The notes beneath the pieces were generated by a model. That model did not search any database. It saw nothing but the letters and a program-made list of their open reading frames with translations, and had not been told where the DNA came from. Positions 29,606 to 37,882 of a DNA stretch of 64,000 nt are shown piece after piece. Position 1 is the stretch's first letter. Each line of letters starts with the position of its first letter. A program made the position numbers and the translations under genes. This DNA is from Cellulomonas sp. JH27-2. GTDB lineage: Bacteria > Actinomycetota > Actinomycetes > Actinomycetales > Cellulomonadaceae. The stretch is from assembly GCF_014837175.1 (NCBI RefSeq), contig NZ_JACYFR010000006.1, positions 62,001 to 126,000 on the forward strand, in the 5' to 3' direction.

Positions 29606-30555
29606 CCCAGCCCGAGCGGCAGCAGCCCGCGCGCAGGCCTACGGCTCCCGACGGGCTCGTGATCGTCGACAAGCCGCAGGGGTGGACGAGCCACGACGTC
29701 GTGGCACGCATGCGACGCCTGGCGGGGACCCGCAAGGTGGGCCATGCGGGCACCTTGGACCCGATGGCGACAGGCGTCCTGGTGGTGGGCATCGGCCGCG
29801 CGACGCGCCTGCTCACGTACGTCGTCGGCGCGGACAAGGAGTACCTGGCAACAGTGCGCCTGGGCGTCACCACGACGACCGAGGACGCCGAGGGGGAGAC
29901 GCTCGCGGTCACCGACGCGTCGCGCCTGGCCCACGACGACGTCGTCGCGGCGGCCGTCCCGCTCACCGGCGACGTCCAGCAGGTCCCGTCGGCGGTCTCG
30001 GCGATCAAGGTCGACGGGCAGCGGGCGTACGCGCGTGTCCGGGCGGGGGAGCAGGTCGAGCTCGCCGCGCGCCCAGTGACGATCTCGACGATTGAGGTCG
30101 GCGACTTGCGGGCCGCCGAGGTCGACGGCACCGGGGTGGTCGACGTCGACGTCCGCGTCGTCTGCTCGTCGGGCACCTACGTGCGCGCGATCGCGCGGGA
30201 CCTGGGCGACGCCCTCGGGGTCGGGGGGCACCTGACCGCGCTACGGCGCACGCGCGTCGGCGGCTACACGCTCTCGCAGGCGCGCACCATCGACGACCTC
30301 GCGCAGACGTCCGACGACGTCCCGCTCGACGTGCTCGGCCTGGCCGACGCGGCTCGCGCCACGTTCCCGGTGCGCGAGCTGACCGAGGCCGAGGCGCGGG
30401 CTCTGTCGTACGGCCAGGCGATCGACGCCGACGACGCGGCGGTCGCGTCGTCCGGCGCCACGACGGCCGCGATCGGACCCGACGGCACGCTCGTCGCGCT
30501 GGTGGAGGCGCGGGCGGGCCGGGTCAGGCCGGCGCTGGTGTTCGCGCCGGCCTGA
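29602..30555 (+). CDS. truB: tRNA pseudouridine(55) synthase
   Basis: 317 residues from the GTG in the overlap. LVIVDKPQGWTSHDVV, the KVGHAGTLDPMATGVLVV motif carrying the catalytic Asp, QVPSAVSAIKVDGQRAYARVRAGE, CSSGTYVRAIARDLG and a C-terminal PUA-like domain. Makes pseudouridine 55 in the T-loop of tRNAs. Separated from rbfA by the efflux/TetR insertion. Confidence 0.95.
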   Translation: MTQPERQQPARRPTAPDGLVIVDKPQGWTSHDVVARMRRLAGTRKVGHAGTLDPMATGVLVVGIGRATRLLTYVVGADKEYLATVRLGVTTTTEDAEGETLAVTDASRLAHDDVVAAAVPLTGDVQQVPSAVSAIKVDGQRAYARVRAGEQVELAARPVTISTIEVGDLRAAEVDGTGVVDVDVRVVCSSGTYVRAIARDLGDALGVGGHLTALRRTRVGGYTLSQARTIDDLAQTSDDVPLDVLGLADAARATFPVRELTEAEARALSYGQAIDADDAAVASSGATTAAIGPDGTLVALVEARAGRVRPALVFAPA

Positions 30556-30579
30556 CGGCTGGCCCTGAACCGGCGCAGG

Positions 30580-31365
30580 TCAGACGCCGACCAACGCCGC
30601 GACGGCTGCGGCCGTGGCCGCGGGATCCGGTGCATGGTCGCGGCCGGGGACCGTGGCGAGCCGTGCGCCCGGGATGGCGGCCGTGAGCGCGTCGGCGGAC
30701 GCCGTGATGACGGGCCACGTGTCGTCGGCACGTAGCACGAGCGTCGGGACGCTGACCTCCGCGAACTGCGCGGCCTCCTGGTAGGCGTCCGTCACGGCCC
30801 AGTCGTAGACGAGGCTCGGCGCCACGGCCTCGAGCGCGGGCCACCACGGCTGGTCGCGTTGCCCGGCGACGGCCCGCGGCGGCAGCCCGATCACCCGGGT
30901 CTGGTAGAGCTCGACGGCGTCGCCGTGGCGGCCGGCAGCGACGAGCGCGTCGAGCTCGGGGCCGATGGTCGCGTCCCGTGCTGGCGCCCCGGGCACGACG
31001 ACGGGCGCCTCCAGCACCACGAGCGAGGCGACGGGGACGTCCGCCAGCGCTGCGGCGAGCGCCAGGATGCCTCCTGACGAGTACCCGAGCAGGGTGACAG
31101 GGCCTTCGACGGCCGCGACGAGCGCCCGGACGTCGCCGATCTCGCGCTCCACCGCGCCCGCCAGGCCGCCGGTCTGATCGCCGCTCTCGCCGCGCGCACG
31201 CCGGTCGACGACGATGCCCCGCAGACCGTGCTCGGCGAGCGACTGCGCCAGCGGCACCAGCCGACCCCGGTCGTTCATCGCGCCCGGCAGAAGCAGCACG
31301 GCAGGCCCCGAGCCGACCTCCTCGAACGCGAGCCTCGTCCCGTCGTGCGTCGTGACCGTCCCCAT
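30580..31365 (-). CDS. Alpha/beta-hydrolase
   Basis: 261 residues, SD GGAGG before the ATG. Fold signatures: LLLPGAMNDRGR (oxyanion region), the nucleophile elbow GYSSGG (Ser about residue 96), an Asp in VLRADDTWP and the catalytic His in GRDHAP near the end. Substrate cannot be assigned from sequence. It converges on truB. Confidence 0.85.
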   Translation of the reverse strand: MGTVTTHDGTRLAFEEVGSGPAVLLLPGAMNDRGRLVPLAQSLAEHGLRGIVVDRRARGESGDQTGGLAGAVEREIGDVRALVAAVEGPVTLLGYSSGGILALAAALADVPVASLVVLEAPVVVPGAPARDATIGPELDALVAAGRHGDAVELYQTRVIGLPPRAVAGQRDQPWWPALEAVAPSLVYDWAVTDAYQEAAQFAEVSVPTLVLRADDTWPVITASADALTAAIPGARLATVPGRDHAPDPAATAAAVAALVGV

Positions 31366-31431
31366 GTCCCGCCTCCTGTGCCGCCCGCGCTCCCGCGGTA
31401 GTGGTCACGCTAGCCGGACGCGAGCCTGTCG

Positions 31432-31734
31432 TCAGTCGTCGACCTCGGCGAGCGGCCATCCGGCAGCGGCGAGCACCGCACTGACGCGCGCGACGTCGCC
31501 GGGCAGCGCCTCCTGCTCCAGGATCGCCTCGATCTCCTGCGCGACGGCGCCCTCGGTGGCACCGCCGCCCGGGTGGCTGAGCACGATGCGGTCCGCCACC
31601 TCGATGACCTCGTCGTGCGTGAGCTTGCGCTTGAGCAGGGCGAGGACGGCGACGTAGTCGTGCTCGGGGACGCCGCTGGGGTAGCCGGCGCGGAGCCAGT
31701 CGGTGACGCGCCGGATGGCGCCGTCGCGGGCCAT
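31432..31734 (-). CDS. DUF3349 protein
   Basis: 100 residues with a helical layout: VTDWLRAGYPSGVPEHDYVAVLALLKRKLTHDEVIEVADRI, the DUF3349 pattern also found in mycobacteria. Function unknown. Start overlaps the preceding stop by one base (TGATG); last of the PiT operon. Confidence 0.75.
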   Translation of the reverse strand: MARDGAIRRVTDWLRAGYPSGVPEHDYVAVLALLKRKLTHDEVIEVADRIVLSHPGGGATEGAVAQEIEAILEQEALPGDVARVSAVLAAAGWPLAEVDD

Positions 31735-31955
31735 CACTTGCCACCCAGAGCGAGGCGCAGCACGCCGGCGACGACCGCCGCGACGCAGATGCCGAAGCAG
31801 ATCACCGCGCCGGTGACGTGCAGGGTGCGCGAGCCGCCTTCGCTGGGGGCGAGTGAGCGCACACCCAACGCGAAGATCGCCGGGATGCCGGCACCGAGCA
31901 CCAGGCTGATGACCAGCACCTTGGAGAGCGCGGCCACGTCGATGTACTTGTCCAT
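31734..31955 (-). CDS. Small two-TM membrane protein of the PiT operon
   Basis: 73 residues from MDKYIDVAALSKVL. Two hydrophobic segments (LSKVLVISLVLGAGIPAIFAL and HVTGAVICFGICVAAVVAGVL) form a hairpin membrane protein. It lies 11 bases after the PiT stop; small membrane proteins of this kind are often next to PiT transporters in actinobacteria. No known function. Confidence 0.72.
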   Translation of the reverse strand: MDKYIDVAALSKVLVISLVLGAGIPAIFALGVRSLAPSEGGSRTLHVTGAVICFGICVAAVVAGVLRLALGGK

Positions 31956-31966
31956 GCCCAGGCTCC

Positions 31967-33109
31967 TCAGGCGGTGGGGACGGGCTGCGCGGCGCGCTCG
32001 GGCTCCGCCCACTCGTCGTTGACGTTGTTGTGGTCCACGGACTCACGGCGGGACCGGATGACGAGGGCGCCGCTCGCGGCGACGAGGAGCGCGAGCACGA
32101 TGATGGTGCCGAGCGCGCCGTCGATGAGGTGCTGGATGCCCTCGGCGGCCGCGCCGACCGCGGCGGCGGCCGGCAGCGTGATGAGCCAGGCGACAGCCAT
32201 GCGGCGGGCCACGGACCAGCGCACCGGGGTACGGCGTCCCACCCCCGAGCCGAGGATCGAGCCGCTCGCCACGTGGGTCGTCGACAGCGGGTAGCCGAAG
32301 TGGCTGGAGATGAGGATGACGGCGGCCGACGAGGTCTCGGCGGCGAGGCCCTGCGGGGGCTGGATGTCGACCAGGCCCTTGCCGAGCGTGCGGATGACGC
32401 GCCACCCCCCGATGTAGGTACCGAGGCCGATGGCCAGGGCGCAGCCGATGATGACCCAGACGGGCACACCGGCGTCGGCGGGCAGCTCACCCCCTGCGAT
32501 GAGCGCCAGGAGGATGATGCCCATCGTCTTCTGCGCGTCGTTGGTGCCGTGCGCCAGCGAGACCAGGGATGCGGAGCCGATCTGGCCCCAGCGGAACTCC
32601 TGTGACGTCTCCTTCGCGCCCACGCTGCGTGTGATGCGGTAGACGAGCCACGTGCCGACCATGGCGATGACGCCGGCGGCGAACGGGGCGATCAGGGCGG
32701 GGATGATCACCTTGGAGATCACGCCCGACCAGATGACGCCGCTGGTGCCCGCGGCGACGAGCACCGAGCCGATGAGGCCACCGATGATCGCGTGCGACGA
32801 GGACGACGGCAGTCCGAAGTACCAGGTCACGAGGTTCCAGATGATGCCTCCGCAGAGTCCGGCGAAGACGACCGACATCGTGACGGCGTCCTGTTCGACG
32901 ATGCCCTTGGCGATCGTCGCGGCGACGGCGAGCGACAGGAAGGCGCCGACCACGTTGAGCACGGCGGACAGGAGCACGGCGACCTTGGGTCGCAGCGCCT
33001 TGGTGGCGATCGACGTCGCCATGGCGTTGGCGGTGTCGTGGAAGCCGTTGGTGAAGTCGAAGGCGAGCGCCGTGACGACCACGATCACGAGAAGAGGGGT
33101 TCCGTCCAC
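31967..33109 (-). CDS. Inorganic phosphate transporter, PiT family
   Basis: 380 residues from a GTG, with about ten membrane spans. Two inverted PD001131-type signatures are visible: FDFTNGFHDTANAMATSIATKAL near the N-terminus and SLAHGTNDAQKTMGIILLAL in the second half, plus FGYPLSTTHVASGSILG. Low-affinity metal-phosphate/proton symporter in the cytoplasmic membrane. First gene of the PiT/small membrane protein/DUF3349 operon. A three-unit PHO-box-like repeat lies ~50 bp upstream. Confidence 0.93.
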   Translation of the reverse strand: MDGTPLLVIVVVTALAFDFTNGFHDTANAMATSIATKALRPKVAVLLSAVLNVVGAFLSLAVAATIAKGIVEQDAVTMSVVFAGLCGGIIWNLVTWYFGLPSSSSHAIIGGLIGSVLVAAGTSGVIWSGVISKVIIPALIAPFAAGVIAMVGTWLVYRITRSVGAKETSQEFRWGQIGSASLVSLAHGTNDAQKTMGIILLALIAGGELPADAGVPVWVIIGCALAIGLGTYIGGWRVIRTLGKGLVDIQPPQGLAAETSSAAVILISSHFGYPLSTTHVASGSILGSGVGRRTPVRWSVARRMAVAWLITLPAAAAVGAAAEGIQHLIDGALGTIIVLALLVAASGALVIRSRRESVDHNNVNDEWAEPERAAQPVPTA

Positions 33110-33159
33110 GACGACGACGGTCCCGCGCCGCCATGACCGGTGCAAGGCCGGGCGGCAGT

Positions 33160-33192
33160 GTTCACGTCCGGTTCGCCTGGATGTCACCTTTG
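33160..33192. promoter_or_regulatory. PHO-box-like triple 11-bp repeat
   Basis: Three contiguous 11-bp units, GTTCACGTCCG, GTTCGCCTGGA and TGTCACCTTTG, agree with the streptomycete PhoP direct-repeat-unit consensus (G G/T TCA YYY R S G) at most positions. Located in the PiT-cenC divergent region, written in the cenC direction but 51 bp upstream of PiT. Confidence 0.5.
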
Positions 33193-33273
33193 CGCGACAA
33201 GGGTTCCTTTTGTCCGGTGCCGCTGCTACGTTGCCCGGACAACCGAGAGCTCGCCTCTTGCCGTCCCGGCAGA

Positions 33274-33287
33274 TGAGAGCGCTTCCA
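33274..33287. promoter_or_regulatory. CebR-like operator upstream of cenC
   Basis: TGAGAGCGCTTCCA matches the CebR palindrome TGGGAGCGCTCCCA at 12 of 14 positions. Eighteen bases upstream of the start. CebR and related LacI regulators respond to cello-oligosaccharides. Confidence 0.65.
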
Positions 33288-33304
33288 TACCCCCAGGAGA
33301 CAAC

Positions 33305-36300
33305 GTGGTTTCCTTTCTTCCCCGCCGCCGTCACGCGGCGTCGCTGGGCGCGGCCGCCGCCGCGTCGATCACGGCCCTCGCCCTCGCTCTCGCGCCGTCC
33401 GCCGGCGCCAACCCGATCGACACGGTCCACGACTTCTCCGACGGTGCGCAGGGGTGGTTCAGCTACGGCGGGACCTCGTCGTCCTCGGTCCAGGACGGGG
33501 AGTTCTGCGTCGTCGTGCCGGCAGGCACCACCAACCCGTGGGACGTCGCGGCGCAGCACGACGACGTCACGATGGAGGCGGGCACGCAGTACACGGTGTC
33601 CTTCACCGCGCACGCCACCGCGGACGTGAACGTCAATCTCCGGGCGGGGATCGGGTACCCGGACGACGTGTCGTCGTCCGTTGCGCTCACGTCGACGCCG
33701 AAGGACTACTCCTTCTCGTGGTCGCCGGAGTTCAGCGGGAAGGGCAACACGTCCTTCCAGCTCGGCGGGCAGAGCGCCGACTACACGTTCTGCCTCGACG
33801 ACTTCCAGATCGCGGGCGCCACCGAGCTGCTGGGCACGACGACGTTCGCGGGTGACACGCTGCCCGACGGCTGGTCGCTCCCCGCCGGCTGGGCGATCAC
33901 CTCGGAGGCCGGCGACGACCACCTGTGCTTCGCGGTCCCTGCGTCGGCGGGCCAGTACGACGGCCTCGTCTACAACGGCGTCCCGGTCGAGGCCGACGGC
34001 AACTACGAGCTCTCCTTCACGGCGAGCGCGAGCAACAGCGCGACCGTCCGCGCGCTCGTCGGCGAGAACGGCGGCTCCTACCGCACGGCCTACGTCGCCA
34101 ACCCGGACCTGACGCCGGACCTGAAGCCGTACTCGTACGGGTTCACCAGCTCGCTGACGTTCCCCGCCGACGAGGACCCGGTGGGTCAGGTGGCCATCCA
34201 GCTGGGCGCGCGCGGCGACTACACCTTCTGCCTCACCCAGGTGTCGCTGAAGAAGACGGCCACACCGCCGCCGCCGTACCAGCCCGACACGCGCAGCCGC
34301 GTCCGGGTCAACCAGGTCGGCTACCTGCCGGAGGGCCCCAAGCAGGCCACCCTGGTCACGGACGCGACCGACCCCGTGGCGTGGGAGCTGCACGACGGCA
34401 ACGGCGCGACCGTCGCGCACGGGGACGCCACCCCGCGCGGCACGGACCCGACCTCGGGCCTGAACGTGCAGGTCATCGACTTCGGTGACGTCACGGCGAC
34501 GGGGACGGGCTTCACGCTCGTGGCCGACGGTCAGACGAGCGACCCGTTCGCGATCGACGCGGACATCTACCAGCAGCTGCGGTACGACGCGCTCAACTAC
34601 TTCTACCCGGTGCGCTCCGGCATCGCGGTGGACGTGCCCGACGACCGCTACGACCGGCCGGCCGGCCACGTGAGCGGACCCGACGGGGCGGTCAACAAGG
34701 GCGACCTGGACGTCGCCTGCCTCACCGCGGCGGAGGACGGCGCGAGCTGGTCGTACGGCACGTGGACGTGCCCGGAGGGCTACGCGCGTGACGTCGTCGG
34801 CGGCTGGTACGACGCCGGCGACCACGGCAAGTACGTCGTCAACGGTGGCATCGCCGTCTCGCAGCTGCTCAGCACCTACGAGCGCTCGCTGCACGCGAAG
34901 AGCGCGACGAAGGGTGCGCTCGCGGACGGCACCATGGACGTGCCGGCCGACGAGAGCGGCAACGGTGTCCCCGACGTGCTGGACGAGGCGCGCTGGGAGC
35001 TGCAGTTCTTCCTGGAGATGCAGGTGCCCGACGGGTCCGGCATGACGGTCTCCGCCACGGACGACCGCTCGCTCGACGGTCTCGTGCACCACAAGATCCA
35101 CGACGTCGGCTGGACCGGCCTGGGCCTGCTCCCGTCGGCCGACCCGCAGCAGCGACGCCTCGCGCGCCCGTCGACGGCGGCCACGCTCAACCTCGCCGCG
35201 ACGGCCGCGCAGGGCGCTCGCCTGTTCCAGAAGTACGACCCGGCGTTCGCGAAGAAGCTCCTGGCAGCGAGCAAGGAGGCGTACGCGGCGGCGAAGCGGG
35301 TCCCGGACCTGTACGCGCCAGCCTCTGCGGGCAACAACGGTGGCGGTCCGTACGACGACAGCGACGTGTCCGACGAGTTCTACTGGGCGGCCGCCGAGCT
35401 GTACCTGACCACGGGCGCCTCGTCGTACCGCAAGGACGTGGCGGCGTCCGAGCACCGCGACGACGACAGCTGGAGCCCGACGGGCTTCAGCTGGGGGAGC
35501 GTGGCGGCGCTGGGCCGCCTCGACCTGGCCACGTTGCCCAACACGTTCCGGGTGCAGGCCACGAAGAGCGTGGTCGCCGGGGCCGAGAAGTATCTGGCGC
35601 TGCAGCAGGAGCAGCCGTTCGGCACCGCGTACCCCGGCAACAAGGGGCAGTACGACTGGGGGTCGAGCTCGGCGGTGGTGAACAACCAGGTGGTGCTCGC
35701 CACGGCGTTCGACCTGACCGGGGACACCCGGTTCAGCCAGGCCGTCCTGGAGTCCATGGACTACCTGCTGGGCCGCAACGCCATGAACAACTCCTACGTC
35801 ACCGGGTACGGCACGCAGTACTCGAGCCACCAGCACTCGCGCTGGCTGGTCCCGGCGATCGTCGGCTCGTTGGCCGGTGGCCCGAACTCGGTCCGCGGCA
35901 CGTGGGACCCCGTGATGAACAGCCTGTTCCCGAGCACCAACCCCTGCACCCCGCAGATGTGCTACGTCGACAGCATCGAGGCGTACTCGGTCAACGAGGT
36001 CGCGGTCAACTGGAACTCGGCCCTGTCGTGGATCGCGTCGTTCGTCGCCGACCAGCACGCGGGTGCGCGCGCCGTGGCGCCGGTCGTGACCACGCAGCCC
36101 GCGTCGGTGACGGTGGACCTCGGCAAGAAGGCGACCTTCACGGCGGCGGCCTCCGGGCAGCCGGCGCCCTCGGTGCAGTGGCAGTCCCAGGCGCCCGGGA
36201 AGACGGCGTGGACCGACGTACCGAAGGCGCACGGCACGACGCTGAAGGTGACCGCGACCGCGGCCGTCGACGGCACCGCCTACCGCGCCGTGTTCACCAA

Positions 36301-36619
36301 CGCGTCCGGCACCGCGACGTCCTCGCCCGCGACGCTCACGGTGCGTCGCGGGGCGCCGACGATCACCACGCAGCCCGCGAGCGTGACGGTGCGCGGCGGC
36401 TCGCTGGTGTACCTCTCGGTCGACTGGACCGCGTACCCGGCGGGGAAGGTGCAGTGGTACGCCAAGGCCGGCGGCTCGTGGGTCAAGGTCCCGCTCGCGA
36501 CCGGCAAGGTGCTGCCCGTCTGGGCGCTCAGCATCCTGCCGCAGGACTACCGGGCGGTCGTGACGAACGCGGAGGGATCGGTGACGAGCGCCACGGCGCA
36601 CCTCACGATCCGCCGCTGA
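33305..36619 (+). CDS. cenC: GH9 endoglucanase, CenC type
   Basis: 1104 residues, GTG start after AGGAG. Signal peptide to about residue 37; two N-terminal CBM4-like modules (about 38-172 and 173-318, each ending in YTFCL); Ig-like CelD_N domain (about 325-420, VNQVGYLP); GH9 catalytic domain with DAGDHGKY (about 501), the substrate-binding SSHQHSR (about 842) and the acid/base region NEVAVNWN (about 896); then two Ig-like modules to the end (TTQPASVTV repeats). Same layout and length as C. fimi CenC. It attacks amorphous cellulose outside the cell, and the CBM4 modules bind single glucan chains. Likely induced through the CebR-like operator. Confidence 0.95.
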   Translation: MVSFLPRRRHAASLGAAAAASITALALALAPSAGANPIDTVHDFSDGAQGWFSYGGTSSSSVQDGEFCVVVPAGTTNPWDVAAQHDDVTMEAGTQYTVSFTAHATADVNVNLRAGIGYPDDVSSSVALTSTPKDYSFSWSPEFSGKGNTSFQLGGQSADYTFCLDDFQIAGATELLGTTTFAGDTLPDGWSLPAGWAITSEAGDDHLCFAVPASAGQYDGLVYNGVPVEADGNYELSFTASASNSATVRALVGENGGSYRTAYVANPDLTPDLKPYSYGFTSSLTFPADEDPVGQVAIQLGARGDYTFCLTQVSLKKTATPPPPYQPDTRSRVRVNQVGYLPEGPKQATLVTDATDPVAWELHDGNGATVAHGDATPRGTDPTSGLNVQVIDFGDVTATGTGFTLVADGQTSDPFAIDADIYQQLRYDALNYFYPVRSGIAVDVPDDRYDRPAGHVSGPDGAVNKGDLDVACLTAAEDGASWSYGTWTCPEGYARDVVGGWYDAGDHGKYVVNGGIAVSQLLSTYERSLHAKSATKGALADGTMDVPADESGNGVPDVLDEARWELQFFLEMQVPDGSGMTVSATDDRSLDGLVHHKIHDVGWTGLGLLPSADPQQRRLARPSTAATLNLAATAAQGARLFQKYDPAFAKKLLAASKEAYAAAKRVPDLYAPASAGNNGGGPYDDSDVSDEFYWAAAELYLTTGASSYRKDVAASEHRDDDSWSPTGFSWGSVAALGRLDLATLPNTFRVQATKSVVAGAEKYLALQQEQPFGTAYPGNKGQYDWGSSSAVVNNQVVLATAFDLTGDTRFSQAVLESMDYLLGRNAMNNSYVTGYGTQYSSHQHSRWLVPAIVGSLAGGPNSVRGTWDPVMNSLFPSTNPCTPQMCYVDSIEAYSVNEVAVNWNSALSWIASFVADQHAGARAVAPVVTTQPASVTVDLGKKATFTAAASGQPAPSVQWQSQAPGKTAWTDVPKAHGTTLKVTATAAVDGTAYRAVFTNASGTATSSPATLTVRRGAPTITTQPASVTVRGGSLVYLSVDWTAYPAGKVQWYAKAGGSWVKVPLATGKVLPVWALSILPQDYRAVVTNAEGSVTSATAHLTIRR

Positions 36620-36628
36620 GCGGTGCGC

Positions 36629-36667
36629 CGACGAGGCCCCGGACCGGACCGGTCCGAGGCCTCGTCG
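36629..36667 (+). terminator. cenC terminator
   Basis: 17-bp inverted repeat with one mismatch (CGACGAGGCC...GGCCTCGTCG), loop of 5, ten bases after the cenC stop. Confidence 0.8.
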
Positions 36668-36780
36668 GGCGTGCGGGTACGCACCAGGGGGCTCGGGGTG
36701 GCAGGCTTGCCCGTCGGGCCCCGTGCGCGGGCCGGATCGGGTGACCGGTCGTGGGAGCCGATCGTCGGACAGGAGCGGGC

Positions 36781-37767
36781 GTGCAGCTGTGGCGTGATCT
36801 CGCCGAGGTGCCGGAGGGCTTCGGCCCGTCGGTGGTGACCATCGGCAATTTCGACGGTGTCCACCGGGGCCACGTCGGGGTGCTGCAGCGCATGTGCTCG
36901 GACGCACGGCACGCGGGCGCGAGCGCCGTCGCCGTGACGTTCACGCCGCACCCGCAGCAGGTGCACCGGCCCGAGTCGGCACCCCCGCGCCTGACGGGCG
37001 ACGCCGACCGGCTCGAGCTCCTGGAGGCGACCGGCCTGGACGCCGTCCTGCTGCTCGACTACACCCTCGAGTTCGCCCGCCAGACGCCCGAGCAGTTCGT
37101 GCGGCGCTACCTGGTCGACGGGCTGGGTGCGCGCGTGGTCGTCGTCGGGCGGGACGTGCGGTTCGGCTGGAACAACAGCGGCGACCTCTCGACGATGGTC
37201 GAGCTGGGGCGCGAGCACGGCTTCACGGTCGAGGTCATCGAGGACGTGCGCCCCGCCGAGTCGGCCGACCCCGGGAGCGCCGAGGACCACGCCGCAGACC
37301 CGTTGCGTCGCCGGTGGTCGTCGACGTGGGTGCGCGAGCTGCTGGAGGCGGGTGACGTGGTGCAGGCCGCTCGCGTGCTCGGCCGCCCGCACCGGCTGCG
37401 CGGCGAGGTGGTGCACGGCGACGCGCGCGGGCGCGAGCTGGGCTTCCCGACCGCCAACCTGGCGCAGGACGCCGACGGCATGGTCCCGGCCGACGGCGTG
37501 TACGCGGGCTGGCTGCGTCGCGCCGACGGGTCCGTGCTCCCGTCAGCCGTCTCGATCGGCACCAACCCCACGTTCGACGGCGTCCAGCGCCGGGTCGAGG
37601 CGTACGTGCTGGACCGCACCGACCTGGACCTGTACGGCGAGACCGTGGTCCTCGAGCTCGTCGAGCGACTGCGTCCCACCCTGAAGTTCGACGGCATGGA
37701 CGCCCTGATCGTGCAGATGCACGCGGACGTCGACCGCGTGCGCGAGGTGCTGAGCACCGGCGGGTGA
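36781..37767 (+). CDS. ribF: Bifunctional riboflavin kinase/FAD synthetase
   Basis: 328 residues from GTG with AGGAG upstream. N-terminal FMN adenylyltransferase module with VVTIGNFDGVHRGHV and RRYLVDGLGARVVVVGRDVRFGW; STWVRELL then the C-terminal flavokinase barrel RELGFPTANL...GVYAGWL...SIGTNPTF and VELVERLRPTLKFDGMDALI. Converts riboflavin to FMN and FAD. Usually directly between truB and rpsO; here flanked on both sides by cellulase genes. Confidence 0.95.
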   Translation: MQLWRDLAEVPEGFGPSVVTIGNFDGVHRGHVGVLQRMCSDARHAGASAVAVTFTPHPQQVHRPESAPPRLTGDADRLELLEATGLDAVLLLDYTLEFARQTPEQFVRRYLVDGLGARVVVVGRDVRFGWNNSGDLSTMVELGREHGFTVEVIEDVRPAESADPGSAEDHAADPLRRRWSSTWVRELLEAGDVVQAARVLGRPHRLRGEVVHGDARGRELGFPTANLAQDADGMVPADGVYAGWLRRADGSVLPSAVSIGTNPTFDGVQRRVEAYVLDRTDLDLYGETVVLELVERLRPTLKFDGMDALIVQMHADVDRVREVLSTGG

Positions 37768-37794
37768 GCGCCGCGAGGTAGAGACGCCGACCGC

Positions 37795-37835
37795 TCGAGG
37801 GCCTGCGGTCGACCGTGACGAGCGGAGGCCCTCGA
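37795..37835. terminator. Terminator between ribF and GH12 gene
   Basis: TCGAGGGCCT and AGGCCCTCGA are perfect 10-bp arms; the 21-base loop holds the palindrome CGGTCGACCG. Between convergent genes. Confidence 0.65.
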
Positions 37836-37882
37836 CCCGCCTGCTGTCGCGGGACGTGCCGAGGGCCTTCGCCGGCTCGTCG

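Noticed and set aside
36620..36780. Small gene between cenC and ribF
   Set aside because: The gap holds the cenC terminator and the ribF ribosome-binding site; the open frames are short and featureless.
31967..36907. Giant 1646-codon minus-strand gene
   Set aside because: Only its last ~380 codons are real (PiT transporter); the rest is an antisense shadow of cenC with Arg/Val-rich composition and no domains.
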